From Guptibacillus hwajinpoensis (lineage in GTDB: Bacteria > Bacillota > Bacilli > Bacillales > Bacillaceae_O), in contig JAENYN010000034.1 of assembly GCA_016841765.1 (NCBI GenBank), positions 1-51,622 of the forward strand: a stretch of DNA of 51,622 nucleotides, given 5' to 3'. Both the position numbers and the translations under genes were made by a program. Below, piece by piece: positions 1 through 8,720 of the stretch; position 1 is the stretch's first letter; each line of letters starts with the position of its first letter. The notes under the pieces are model-generated. The model searched no databases. It worked only from the letters and a program-made list of their open reading frames with translations, and was not told the origin of the DNA.

Positions 1-307
1 AAAAATTGTTTTTTATTGATCTAAAAAACGGGACTAGTAAGGCTCTTTAAACCGGGGGTGTTGATTTCCGCTGCAGGGGCTCGCTTTCCGCGGGGCGGGC
101 GCTGAGCCTCCTCATCGCTATCGCTCTTCCGGGGTCTCACCTGTCCCGCTAATCCCGCCGGAGTCGAGCCCCTTCCGCTCCAATCAACTAGCGCACATGA
201 ATAGATGTCCAGTTTTTATTTTTACGACCGCTGGTTTGTATAAAAATAAGCAATCTTTTCCGTTTTCATTTGAATGAAGAGAACCCTTTTTTAGGAGGTA
301 TAATCAT
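1..307. other. Gene-free leader region before the Rieske gene
   Basis: No convincing open frame is seen here. The stretch holds the GC-rich palindromic repeat at 61-187, then an AT-rich segment with the ribosome binding site AGGAGG at 294-299 just ahead of the ATG at 308. A possible -10-like TATAAA lies near 239-244 but no good -35 accompanies it. Confidence 0.6.
61..187. repeat. GC-rich palindromic intergenic repeat
   Basis: The ends form an imperfect terminal inverted repeat: the left end begins TTGATTTCCGCTGCAGGGG and the reverse complement of the right end begins TTGATTGGAGCGGAAGGGG, both running into CTCG. The inside carries the CTCGCTTTCCGCGGGG and GCTGAGCCTCCTC blocks that recur in the element at 36492-36740 and partly at 51482-51622. 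It is much more GC-rich than its surroundings and has no coding frame. Such dispersed palindromic elements are common in Bacillaceae genomes; a non-autonomous mobile origin is an inference. Confidence 0.7.
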
Positions 308-2077
308 ATGAGTGAAAAAGTATATATTGGCCCGGAAAAACAGTTGAAGGATGAAGGAGTCAAGGTGGTAAAAGGGGGGAAGCACGCAATCGCCGTTTTC
401 TATCATGAAAACAGCATTTATGCGGTAGATAACCGTTGTCCCCATCTTGGATTCCCGTTACATATGGGGAGCAGCTGTGATGGCATTCTCACGTGCCACT
501 GGCATCATGCCCGTTTTGACCTGAAAAGCGGCGGAACATTAGATCCTTGGGCAGACGACGTACCTACATATCCAGTCGAAGTAACGGATGGGGAAGTATG
601 GATCATCCCTGAGCCCATCGACAAGCAAACGTTAGTCAAACTGAAAAAAAGACTGAAGGATGGCCTGGAGCAAAACATCCGCCTTGTTATTGCGAAAGCG
701 GTGGTTGGCTTAATAGAGGCAGAGGCAGATCCCAACGAGATTGCAAATATCGGCATAGAATTTGGAACGAAGCACCGCAGTAATGGCTGGGGATCCGGCC
801 TGACGATTTTAACCGCAATGAGCAATATCCTGCCTCACCTCGATAAAACCGGAAAAATTCTTGCTTTGTACCATGGATTGGTCCATGTCGCTCGGGAAAG
901 TGCGGGAATGGGAACAAGATTTCTACTTGATTCTTTACCGGTTAATAAGGAAAAGGAACAGCCAGAGATTTCCCAGCTGGCAAAATGGTATCGGAATAGC
1001 GTTGAAGTCCGTGATGTCCAGGGAGCGGAGAGGGTTCTGCTGACTGCCATAAAGCAAGGGGCGACGGCTGAACAGCTGTCCGACATGATGATGACAGCAA
1101 TCACGGATCATTTTTATATGAATATCGGCCATACATTAGATTTTCATAATAAAGCATTTGAAATGCTGTCGAAGCTGAAGGGTGAAAACAGTGAGTATAT
1201 TCTAACTTCCCTATTGCCATCGTTAAGTAATGCCAGCCGCAGTGAGGAGTCGCAAAGCTGGCAGGCACCTGTCAATTTAGTGGAACCGCTGCAGAAAGCC
1301 TTCAGCAAACTGGAGAACATAGAAATCAGGGAGGAAGAGGGAAACGATTCAGCAAGCGGCTCAGTTGATGAGGAGCAGGTAGTAGAGCAATTATTAAGTG
1401 ATGATCCTGTCAAAACGGCAGAGATGTTAATGGAAGCTTTACAACAGGGGAAAACACCTGCCCGCCTTGCCCAATTAGTGACGCTGGCGGCAGCAGAAAG
1501 GGTGGCCCGTTTCCATGTGCAAAACGAATTCAGGGATTGGGATACAGTGCTCCATACGTTCACTCACGCTCATGCCGTTCACCAGGCATTAAGGAGATCA
1601 ACCACACCAGAACTCACCAGGGCTGTATTTCACGGTGCCATGAGTATCTATTTGGATCGTTTTCTTAATATTCCTTCCGCCCGAATGCCTGCAGCGGATG
1701 AATCCCCACAGCAGCAGAATGATCCTCAAGCATTCCTGGCTCTATTGGATAAACAGCAGCAGACGGAGGAGGCGGCGAAATGGACAGTGAATTACCTGGC
1801 CGGCGGAGGAGATTTGAATGAATTATTCAATGTTCTCGGTCATGCCCTGCTCAGGGAAAACGCTGAATTTCATACCTTCCAAATGTACGAAGGAGCTATC
1901 ATCGAGCATCAGATATGGCAAGAAGAGGATTCCGAGATGTCAAAACGGGCACAGAAAACGATGCTTGTTGCCGTAAGCCGTTACTTAGCGGCCCACGCAC
2001 CGACCTCAAGGGAAACGTCCCATACGGCTAAAATTGCCATCAGGCTGCAGCGCGGTGAAAAGTTGTTTGAAGAATAG
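308..2077 (+). CDS. Rieske [2Fe-2S] protein with long duplicated helical C-terminus
   Basis: The first 105 residues are a Rieske ferredoxin-like domain: C44-P-H46 and C63-H-W-H66 supply the Cys2-His2 ligands of a 2Fe-2S cluster. The remaining 480 residues are soluble, helix-rich and rich in His. They fall into two similar halves (about 118-290 and 362-545), each made of two helical units joined by a segment starting with an HG motif (H189-G190 and H442-G443). The start is the ATG at 308, preceded by TTAGGAGG at good spacing. No signal peptide or membrane segment is visible, so a cytoplasmic redox or oxygenase-like role is inferred. No oxygenase partner is adjacent. The exact reaction is not recognisable; the C-terminal part resembles no enzyme I can name. 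Confidence 0.85.
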   Translation: MSEKVYIGPEKQLKDEGVKVVKGGKHAIAVFYHENSIYAVDNRCPHLGFPLHMGSSCDGILTCHWHHARFDLKSGGTLDPWADDVPTYPVEVTDGEVWIIPEPIDKQTLVKLKKRLKDGLEQNIRLVIAKAVVGLIEAEADPNEIANIGIEFGTKHRSNGWGSGLTILTAMSNILPHLDKTGKILALYHGLVHVARESAGMGTRFLLDSLPVNKEKEQPEISQLAKWYRNSVEVRDVQGAERVLLTAIKQGATAEQLSDMMMTAITDHFYMNIGHTLDFHNKAFEMLSKLKGENSEYILTSLLPSLSNASRSEESQSWQAPVNLVEPLQKAFSKLENIEIREEEGNDSASGSVDEEQVVEQLLSDDPVKTAEMLMEALQQGKTPARLAQLVTLAAAERVARFHVQNEFRDWDTVLHTFTHAHAVHQALRRSTTPELTRAVFHGAMSIYLDRFLNIPSARMPAADESPQQQNDPQAFLALLDKQQQTEEAAKWTVNYLAGGGDLNELFNVLGHALLRENAEFHTFQMYEGAIIEHQIWQEEDSEMSKRAQKTMLVAVSRYLAAHAPTSRETSHTAKIAIRLQRGEKLFEE

Positions 2078-2088
2078 AGGTAGTGTAT

Positions 2089-2122
2089 TCAGCGGTCAGT
2101 AAACGGAATTTCTGGCCGCTGA
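2089..2122 (+). terminator. Hairpin after the Rieske gene
   Basis: An 11-bp near-perfect inverted repeat (TCAGCGGTCAG and CTGGCCGCTGA) sits 12 bases after the stop codon. It is followed by a T-rich but interrupted stretch (TATATTCTT), so it is a weak intrinsic terminator or a 3' stabiliser. Confidence 0.55.
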
Positions 2123-2182
2123 TATATTCTTATAAAGATAACAGAGCCATGTTTCCTTTAAAACGTGCAGAGGAGGAGTAAA

Positions 2183-3031
2183 TTGAATAAAGTAAAAATT
2201 GCCGGCAGGACAGTTTTTCCCATAGGCTTAGGCACCTACAATATGGGAGACAAATCAGATCAATTCGAACAAGAAGCAGAAGCAATTAGAGTTGGCCTGA
2301 ATCAAGGCGTTCAAGTCATTGATACGGCTGAAATGTACGGTGATGGTAATTCAGAGAAATTAGTTGCTCATGCGATTAAGCCTTATAACCGTGAAGAACT
2401 ATTTCTCATTTCAAAAGTTCTTCCTGCAAATGCTTCAAAAAAACAATTACCGATCAGTTTAGACAATAGCTTAAAACGATTAAATACAGACTATCTGGAT
2501 CTTTATTTACTCCATTGGAAAGGCAATATTCCGATAGAGGAAACGATTAATGCGCTTGAGAAAGCAAAAAGCGAGGGGAAAATCAAGTCATGGGGTGTTT
2601 CTAATTTAGATGTTGATGACCTGGAAAAAATAATGAAACTACCTGAAGGAATCAATTGTGCCGCAAATCAAGTGCGTTATAACTTGGGAGACCGTGGGAT
2701 TGAATTTGATTTAATTCCTATGATGAACAAACTTGAAATGCCATTAATCGCCTATTCCCCGGTTGCAAGGGGTGACCGCTTCGGCAAGAACCTGACAAAG
2801 GAAATTACAATAAAGAAAATTGCGGAAAAACATCAATCCGATATTTTTCAGATTTTATTGGCATGGTCTATCCGAAATGGACAAACAATCGCTATACCGC
2901 AATCGAGTAATCCAGATCATGTGGTTGATAATGTAAATGCGGCTGAGATACAGTTAACTCAGCAAGATTTGGAACAAATAGATTCAATCTTTCCAGAGCC
3001 CAGCGCGAAACAGCCGCTTGCTTTGTGGTAG
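2183..3031 (+). CDS. Aldo/keto reductase
   Basis: A 282-residue NADPH-dependent oxidoreductase of the AKR superfamily (TIM barrel). With the chosen start the catalytic tetrad is visible as D47, Y52, K78 and H111 (DTAEMYG, ISKV, LLHWKG), followed by the GVSN strand and the C-terminal SIRNG and IPQSSNP cofactor-binding segments. The frame extends upstream to a GTG at 2165, but AGGAGGAG at 2171-2178 lies inside that extension. The TTG at 2183 is therefore the likely start. It is monocistronic, with hairpins on both sides. The substrate cannot be told from sequence; reduction of aldehydes or ketones is the family role. Confidence 0.9.
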   Translation: MNKVKIAGRTVFPIGLGTYNMGDKSDQFEQEAEAIRVGLNQGVQVIDTAEMYGDGNSEKLVAHAIKPYNREELFLISKVLPANASKKQLPISLDNSLKRLNTDYLDLYLLHWKGNIPIEETINALEKAKSEGKIKSWGVSNLDVDDLEKIMKLPEGINCAANQVRYNLGDRGIEFDLIPMMNKLEMPLIAYSPVARGDRFGKNLTKEITIKKIAEKHQSDIFQILLAWSIRNGQTIAIPQSSNPDHVVDNVNAAEIQLTQQDLEQIDSIFPEPSAKQPLALW

Positions 3032-3419
3032 GAAATGGCTGTGTGGCTAGTACAGGAGGATTGTTTAAGTATTTTCAGAGATTATTAAAAGCCGGATTTC
3101 TCAGTAATTTATTGAGGAATTTGGCTTTTTTGTGGCTAAAGAAGTAGATGTGAAAATTTTCGGCAGGAGAGAGGTGACAAGAAAAAGAGCGCAAGTGCAC
3201 AGGAATTACGTAGTTTTCCTTTAAAGACGATTTTATATCGATTGAATTCTAAAAAGTTCTGGATATGGATAGTACCCATAAAGCCAGCCATCTATTTGGA
3301 ATTTTATGATATTATAGAATTATTGAGCAAGTCTGGCATTATTTAACAAACAAGTCCCCTCTTTTAGGGGCACTGTGAAAAGAAGACTATACATAAAATT
3401 GCTGGAAAGGATTTCTTTT
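3032..3419 (+). other. Intergenic region between aldo/keto reductase and ABC operon
   Basis: No supported gene. It contains the terminator at 3088-3131 and a short hairpin (CCCCTCTTTTAGGGG, 3357-3371) about 50 bases before the ABC ATPase start, which lies in the probable leader of the ABC operon. The rest is AT-rich and may hold the promoter, but no clean -35/-10 pair stands out. Confidence 0.5.
3088..3131 (+). terminator. Intrinsic terminator of the aldo/keto reductase gene
   Basis: AAAGCC pairs with GGCTTT, with further pairing inside the loop (ATTTCTCA with TTGAGGAAT), followed by a run of six T. It lies 57 bases after the stop codon. Confidence 0.8.
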
Positions 3420-4265
3420 ATGTCATTTTTAAAAGTAAAAAATGTAAGCAAGAAATTAAAAGGCAAAACGATTCTATCTGATATAAACTTTAGTACCGAA
3501 AGAGGGCAAGTGATCGGATTGGTGGGGCCGAATGGAGCAGGAAAGAGCACATTGTTAAAGATTATAGCTAATTTAATAAGGCCGGATGAAGGGGAAATAC
3601 ACCTTGAAAGTGATGGAAGTCTTGGTTACTTAATCGAAGAACCTCCGCTGTATCCATACTTAACCGCAAGGGAACATTTAGAGATATGTTTAAAATTACA
3701 AGACAAGCCAGTCAATCCCGATCTGGTTGAAGCGACCGCAGAATCCCTGGGCATCACATCTTTCCTGGATAAGAAAATAAAAAAGTATTCAATGGGTATG
3801 AAGCAAAGGGTAGGGGTTGCCAGTGCACTCATACATGATCCCGATATTATCATTTTGGATGAACCAACCAATTCACTTGACATCAAAGGGATTGACCAAA
3901 TAAAAAGAGTTATCTTGCAACAAAAGGAAAAGGGAAAGCTGGTCATTGTGTCCAGTCACTTATTAAAGGAAATTCAAGCTATTAGTGACCATTTCATATT
4001 ACTTGAGCAAGGAAAAGTAATCAGGAACATGGAACTTGATTCACCCAGCAATAACGTTTATAAAATCAAAGTGGAAAAAACAGCCAAAGCCCTTAAAACG
4101 TTGTCGGCCGTCGCTATAGAGGAAGCTGAAGGTTTTATAACACTGGAAACCGATAATAGATCACTTCAGAGTGTTCTTCGCCTCTTGCTTGAAAATAATT
4201 TAGAAATTCAAGACATTGAGAAAAAGAACACTGCACTTGAAAGGTACTTCATAAATGTCAACTAA
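3420..4265 (+). CDS. ABC transporter ATP-binding protein (BcrA/CcmA type)
   Basis: A 281-residue ATPase subunit of an ABC-2 type exporter. Walker A is GPNGAGKST (about 36-44), the signature is YSMGMKQR and Walker B is IIILDEPTNSLD. The C-terminal 70 residues form the accessory domain typical of bacitracin/lantibiotic exporter ATPases. The frame is open to 3375, but the ATG at 3420 has GAAAGGA at proper spacing and its MSFLKVKNVSK begins exactly where family members begin. The permease gene follows 15 bases later, so the two form one transporter in the cytoplasmic membrane. Cargo is unknown; export of a peptide, drug or lipid is the family expectation. Confidence 0.92.
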   Translation: MSFLKVKNVSKKLKGKTILSDINFSTERGQVIGLVGPNGAGKSTLLKIIANLIRPDEGEIHLESDGSLGYLIEEPPLYPYLTAREHLEICLKLQDKPVNPDLVEATAESLGITSFLDKKIKKYSMGMKQRVGVASALIHDPDIIILDEPTNSLDIKGIDQIKRVILQQKEKGKLVIVSSHLLKEIQAISDHFILLEQGKVIRNMELDSPSNNVYKIKVEKTAKALKTLSAVAIEEAEGFITLETDNRSLQSVLRLLLENNLEIQDIEKKNTALERYFINVN

Positions 4266-4280
4266 AGGGGAATTTAATGC

Positions 4281-5816
4281 ATGTTTTCTATCATCAACAT
4301 GGAGTTAGGTAAACTAGTAAAATCAAGGCTATATGTACCAACACTGGTCAGTTTGTTTATCTTTGTTATTGTAGCAATGGTCATTATGTACTATAAAAGG
4401 TCAACTGATACAGACCTCTTTACCCTCATTTATAGCATTTTTGCATTTAACTCGGATATTTTTTTTCCTGTAGTCGCAATAGCTTTTTTTAGCTCGGTTG
4501 TGACGAAAGAGTATCAGAATAAAACGATTAAGCTGTTAGTCGGATCTTCTATCCCGCGAAGTAACATTATATTGGGGAAGTTCTTTTCTGCTGCTCTTTC
4601 ATTTCTTCTTTTATTTTTTACAGTAATCCTCACTTCTTTTGCAGTGGCTTTATTGTTATCTCCAGAACAAGTAACCTATATCAATTTTGAGGATATAGGA
4701 GTTGCTAATATTTTTTTGCGAACGGTAATCGCTATGATTAGCACCGCTGTTTTTTTGATTTCGTTTGGGGGATTTGGCTATTTGCTTGCATTATGGACTA
4801 AAAGCCAGGCAGTGACTATGCTAATCTCGATCGGTGTGCTGCTTTTTTATGTCATCGTTCCGATTCCAGAATGGTTTAAAGAATACTCTTTCATTGGAAA
4901 AGGAAGCATGTTTTATACTGCTGTAACTTTGTTGGAAATTCCATACTTAGACATCATTAAAGTAATCCTTATTTGTTTGCTATATCTTCTTGTTTTCTTA
5001 ATTTCATCGGTAATGTATTTTCAGAGACTCCAAATAAAAGAAAAGGGAGAAGGTAAATTGGGTACGTCACGTAAATGGATCATATCACTGCTTGGTCTTT
5101 CATTCGTTATTGTAATCGCTTTAATATCGCTTAATTTTTTTGCCAGGGAAAACCCCAGCAGCAAAAAATCAGAGAGTATGGAAGAAAAGATTTCAAGATT
5201 GGAAAAGTATACAAAGGATAATAAAAAAGATGCTAAAGCCCATTTAGAACTAGCTTTATATTATTACCACAACAAAGAATATGATAAATCCGTAAGTGAA
5301 AATAAAAAGGCATTGAAGTTAAAGCCCAATGATTCACTGGCGTGGCAAAGGTTAGGTAACACTTATGTTTTCCAGGAAAAGTTTGAAGAAGCAAAAAAGG
5401 CCCGGGAACAGGTAGTGAAATACGTAAAAGAACCTTCAGGGTGGTCATATGTAACTCTCTCTTCTTTGACTGTCTTAGATGATCCGGCTGCTGCTTTAGA
5501 ACAAAGCCAAAAAGCATTGGAGATTGCGAAAGGGTTCGAGGATGCAAGATTAGGCCCTTTTAAGTCCTGGGTTAGTACATTAAAAACTTACGTCGATCTA
5601 ATCGATAAAAAACAAGTTGGAGCTGCATATGTGAATCTGGTGACAAATAATATAACCCTGGAAAAACCGCTTGTATTAAAATATATAGACGAGGCGTTAG
5701 CTAGCGGTGAATTAAGTGAAGAACAAAAAAACAGGATATTGGATGTACAAGAAAAAGTACGTGACTTCGATTTCCATTTAGTTAATGTCACCGAAGATTT
5801 AGGTGGAGAGCAATAG
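4281..5816 (+). CDS. ABC-2 type permease fused to C-terminal TPR domain
   Basis: A 511-residue membrane protein. Hydrophobic segments lie near 17-38, 58-75, 101-127, 146-171, 176-196 and 223-247, the six helices of an ABC-2 permease. The TKEYQNKTIKLLVGSSIPR loop after helix 2 is a family hallmark. An extra seventh helix (266-287) leads into a charged linker and TPR repeats at about 317-350, 351-384 and 385-419, then a helical tail to 511. With the N-terminus inside, seven helices would place the TPR part outside the cell. It starts 15 bases after the ATPase gene and is certainly co-transcribed. The TPR extension is unusual for this family and may recruit a partner or cargo. Confidence 0.88.
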   Translation: MFSIINMELGKLVKSRLYVPTLVSLFIFVIVAMVIMYYKRSTDTDLFTLIYSIFAFNSDIFFPVVAIAFFSSVVTKEYQNKTIKLLVGSSIPRSNIILGKFFSAALSFLLLFFTVILTSFAVALLLSPEQVTYINFEDIGVANIFLRTVIAMISTAVFLISFGGFGYLLALWTKSQAVTMLISIGVLLFYVIVPIPEWFKEYSFIGKGSMFYTAVTLLEIPYLDIIKVILICLLYLLVFLISSVMYFQRLQIKEKGEGKLGTSRKWIISLLGLSFVIVIALISLNFFARENPSSKKSESMEEKISRLEKYTKDNKKDAKAHLELALYYYHNKEYDKSVSENKKALKLKPNDSLAWQRLGNTYVFQEKFEEAKKAREQVVKYVKEPSGWSYVTLSSLTVLDDPAAALEQSQKALEIAKGFEDARLGPFKSWVSTLKTYVDLIDKKQVGAAYVNLVTNNITLEKPLVLKYIDEALASGELSEEQKNRILDVQEKVRDFDFHLVNVTEDLGGEQ

Positions 5817-5869
5817 AAGACTCGTTTTAATAGATTAATGAATAAGAACGCTTTGGAGGAGATGAAATA

Positions 5870-6202
5870 GTGGAAGAATTGGTGCAAATCTTTAAATCAC
5901 ATCATTTTACAGTGAAGAGTGAAACGCCGAAAGCGATAGAGTTTGAAAATTATCAAACCAAGGAATTAGTGTATTTATTGCCTAATAAGGAAATCACCCT
6001 GGCACTAAACCCCGAGACTGTAGTGAACTCTTTATTGTTAGATAATTTTGCTAAGGGATTAACTCATAGTACAGCATTAAAGAACTACCCCAAAAGAATA
6101 AACAACGGAAAAACGCCTATTCCTTATGGATATTCTTTTAAATTCCAGTCAACTGAAGAACTATCTTCGTTTTTAGTTGAATTTAATTTGTTGACTGCTT
6201 AG
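5870..6202 (+). CDS. Hypothetical protein, 110 residues
   Basis: A small soluble protein beginning at GTG 5870, with GGAGGAGATG 6-8 bases upstream. It lies 53 bases after the permease gene on the same strand and is probably the last gene of the ABC operon. It has an alternating alpha/beta look and no Cys, signal peptide or membrane helix. I do not recognise the family. Its position suggests a role accessory to the transporter, but nothing in the sequence proves that. Confidence 0.7.
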   Translation: MEELVQIFKSHHFTVKSETPKAIEFENYQTKELVYLLPNKEITLALNPETVVNSLLLDNFAKGLTHSTALKNYPKRINNGKTPIPYGYSFKFQSTEELSSFLVEFNLLTA

Positions 6203-6360
6203 GACTATTCAGGATTTTGAGATCAATGAGAGAGCGATGGTAATGGGCTTTATCGGTTTAATAAACGAAGTGATTGCTGACCTTTTGATTAATAAGAGAA
6301 TCGAGTGTGTCATACCATTGTCTAGCAATTTTTTTAGATAATAAGTTTGGGAGATGTAGT

Positions 6361-7047
6361 ATGGCGATAATTAAGAAAGAGCAACTTATAGAGAAATGTA
6401 GTAAATATAACTTAATTCCATTGGAAGTAGGTTTACTGAAGATATCTAATCAAATTCATTTAAAATTAGATAATACCGAGACATACTTAAAATTTGCAAG
6501 TGATTCAAATTTTAAGTATGTCTATTACAATTATACTTACTATGATGCAGATAATTACATAATTCCAGATGATTGGTACAGCGAGCAATCAAAAGAATAT
6601 ATAACTGTAATCCGTCAACATAATCAACAAGTTAAATCTTTGGATTTTGACTCACCAAAAAAATTAACATTATTTGTTCTCGAATATGGTACTTTCATAG
6701 GAATAGAACTTAATAACTTTTGGATTGAAAATCAAGGTATCGATGTATCAGAAGAAATGATAGAGACTTTTGATAATAAGTTCTATCGAAAAGGCAAAAA
6801 AGCGAATACTTCCAAAGAAAAACGAAAAAAAGATGAAAAGGAATTAAGAGAGATTATTTTTAATGACTCTGAGTTTAAATATTGTAAAAATCAAGATCTT
6901 AGGTATTGGTACTTGGTTGAATTACTTGAAGAAGAAGATATGAAGAAATACAAGTATTTAGTCGAACCATATGGAATATCAATTAGTGGAAAGATAAAAG
7001 TTTTTATGGATAAAACTTGGATGTTCTTTAAAGAACGGGCAAAGTAA
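6361..7047 (+). CDS. Hypothetical protein, 228 residues, AT-rich
   Basis: The frame is open from a GTG at 6307, but GGGAGATG followed by ATG at 6361 is the better start. The protein is soluble. It has a tyrosine-rich patch (residues 53-64, YVYYNYTYYDAD), an acidic middle and a lysine-rich stretch at 144-160. No catalytic motif is recognised. Base composition falls sharply here compared with the genes on both sides, and this gene opens the AT-rich island that ends near 11.1 kb. It is probably horizontally acquired. Confidence 0.7.
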   Translation: MAIIKKEQLIEKCSKYNLIPLEVGLLKISNQIHLKLDNTETYLKFASDSNFKYVYYNYTYYDADNYIIPDDWYSEQSKEYITVIRQHNQQVKSLDFDSPKKLTLFVLEYGTFIGIELNNFWIENQGIDVSEEMIETFDNKFYRKGKKANTSKEKRKKDEKELREIIFNDSEFKYCKNQDLRYWYLVELLEEEDMKKYKYLVEPYGISISGKIKVFMDKTWMFFKERAK

Positions 7048-7105
7048 TAATGTTTATTATATAGAAAGTGGGAATAAGGTTAATTGTTTATTTTGAAAAA
7101 ATTCT

Positions 7106-7123
7106 AGTAGACATAATATATAT
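7106..7123. repeat. Left copy of 18-bp direct repeat flanking the NACHT island core
   Basis: AGTAGACATAATATATAT occurs here and again, identically and in the same orientation, at 10750-10767. The two copies enclose the small basic frame, the 166-residue membrane protein and the NACHT gene. They could be the ends of an inserted segment, though half of the repeat is low-complexity AT. Confidence 0.5.
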
Positions 7124-7376
7124 GATTTTCACCATTCACTATGCTTACCGATTACTTCCTATAATTATAATGGCGGGATTAGGAATTATTGGATGACGTC
7201 CATAGGAATTGTTGGAAAAATAGCCGGATAGTATCTCTAAATAGATTCAATAAAATTGCCTTATTTTGTTTTGAGCTTTGTGTAAAATTTAGGCATTATT
7301 TTTTGAAATGGAGTTATCTACAGTCTTCCACTATCGGGTGCTTATTTTGAGGAAGACCAACTAGCAAAATAAAGTC

Positions 7377-7429
7377 GTACTGATCAGTACAAGGATACTG
7401 TACGCCAATAAGTGGATTTTTGCTATAAT
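7377..7429 (+). promoter_or_regulatory. Palindromic operator and extended -10 promoter
   Basis: GTACTGATCAGTAC (7377-7390) is a perfect 14-bp palindrome, and a further TACTGTAC half-site follows at 7396-7403. Downstream, TGC then TATAAT (7421-7429) forms an extended -10 element; the -35 position is poor. The arrangement would transcribe rightwards into the genes at 7523 and 7674 under control of a dimeric regulator, which is not encoded next to it. Confidence 0.45.
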
Positions 7430-7522
7430 AAAAATGGATAAAATTACTAGAATGGAGAGTGGGAATCTTTATGGGGGCAGGGGTAGTAATGTAAAGAAGG
7501 TAAGGAGTGAAGGTAAGAATCT

Positions 7523-7669
7523 TTGAGAAGAGGAATAGGTCTACCACCTGGAACTCTTAGAAATCCATATGGAAAAAAAAAGAGAAGTGACAAAAAAGTT
7601 AGGGCGGTTCGTAAAGAAAATAAAAAAGGACTATGGAATTATATGCGGATAACCAAAATATGGGGGTGA
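7523..7669 (+). CDS. Possible small basic protein, 48 residues
   Basis: A frame opening with TTG at 7523 after AAGGAG (7502-7507) and AAGGT (7510-7514). It encodes a highly basic peptide with LPPGTLRNPYGKKKRS near the N-terminus and ends at a TGA four bases before the ATG of the next gene, overlapping that gene's ribosome binding site. The tight arrangement suggests translational coupling. The family is not recognised, and the weak start and short length keep confidence low. Confidence 0.35.
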   Translation: MRRGIGLPPGTLRNPYGKKKRSDKKVRAVRKENKKGLWNYMRITKIWG

Positions 7670-7673
7670 ATAA

Positions 7674-8174
7674 ATGGAAGAGGATAAAATAATTGATTTT
7701 TTGAAGAAAAAGGGCATTAAAAATCCAGAGTCTCCTAGTGATAAAGACAAACTAAAAATTTTAGGAATGATCTATAAATCTAAAAACCAAACAGAGCAAC
7801 AGTTTTTTAAAAGCTATTTTACATCGGTGCAGGCTGCTGGAACAGCTGTTTTTGATGGATTAAAGCATTTGGCTAATGCTCATGTGAGTAAAGAATATAT
7901 TGATTCAGTAAATAAAGTAATTGACCAATTAAATAAGGATTATGATAAAGCTGCTACTGAAGAAGCAAAAGAAAAAATATATTTTAGAATCGTTGAACAA
8001 TTGGATAGAATAAAAAAAGAATCTAAGGATCATAGAGAATTTCTTAAACAATTAGGGTTATATGGTATAGGCACTTTCGCTCTACTATTAGGGAGTGTTG
8101 TTGCAGTTAAAAATAAAGAATTGAGTAAGGAAATGATTGAGCAGGGGATAAAGGCGTTTAAAGAAGATAAATAA
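7674..8174 (+). CDS. Hypothetical protein with C-terminal membrane helix, 166 residues
   Basis: ATG at 7674 follows GGGGGTG. Residues 1-125 are charged and helical, with coiled-coil character at about 76-122. One hydrophobic segment (127-146, GLYGIGTFALLLGSVVAV) is followed by a short charged tail, giving a single-pass membrane protein with a large soluble head. It sits upstream of the NACHT gene inside the same direct-repeat-flanked segment, separated from it by about 540 gene-free bases. I do not recognise the family. A membrane-targeted partner or effector for the neighbouring defence gene is speculation. Confidence 0.7.
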   Translation: MEEDKIIDFLKKKGIKNPESPSDKDKLKILGMIYKSKNQTEQQFFKSYFTSVQAAGTAVFDGLKHLANAHVSKEYIDSVNKVIDQLNKDYDKAATEEAKEKIYFRIVEQLDRIKKESKDHREFLKQLGLYGIGTFALLLGSVVAVKNKELSKEMIEQGIKAFKEDK

Positions 8175-8720
8175 CATCAGAGTGAGATTATGAGAAATAA
8201 ATGTTCCAATAACAAATATACCTATTGAAAAGACAACAATATGCATGCTGCATTGCTGAAGACTTTAAGCATGATTTTTCAATGAGCCAACGGAATGTGA
8301 GTAAATGAATTAGTAACTACATCAAAATTTCCTTAAGAAATCTTACAAAATAGGTAAAACTAAAAATGTGGAATTTAGTGGAAACTTGTTGTAGGCTTTG
8401 CTAATCTATAGATAAATAGAACTAAATTTAAATCTTTATGTTTTTATTACAATACTTATCCAAATTTCTACTAAGCGCGAGAAAGAATATGGTGATTTTA
8501 AGTAACTTAGTGTTTGAAAAGAATCAATTGATAATTACCTTACTGTATGGTCCTTATACTGACAGTCAATAAAATTGTAAATGAATTACGAATATACTCT
8601 CTGGCAGGTAAGAGCTTGGTAAAGGAAAAGAGATAGTTCTAATATTTATATAACTAGGATGTTAAGAAATACTTCTTAATTAATACATAAAGGAATTATC
8701 TTTAGAAGTAGGTGGGAAAT
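8175..8720 (+). other. Gene-free AT-rich spacer before the NACHT gene
   Basis: Only very short frames are present on either strand. The spacer probably contains the NACHT gene promoter, but no strong -35/-10 pair is seen. A short frame near 8254-8309 looks vaguely coding but has no start or ribosome binding site. Confidence 0.45.

Larger units (their letters stand above)
7048..7522 (+). other. Gene-free stretch with direct repeat, palindrome and promoter
   Basis: No gene is supported here. The stretch carries the left copy of the 18-bp direct repeat (7106-7123), an inverted repeat GTCTTCC/GGAAGAC around 7323-7357, the perfect palindrome at 7377-7390 and an extended -10 promoter at 7421-7429. 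Confidence 0.5.
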
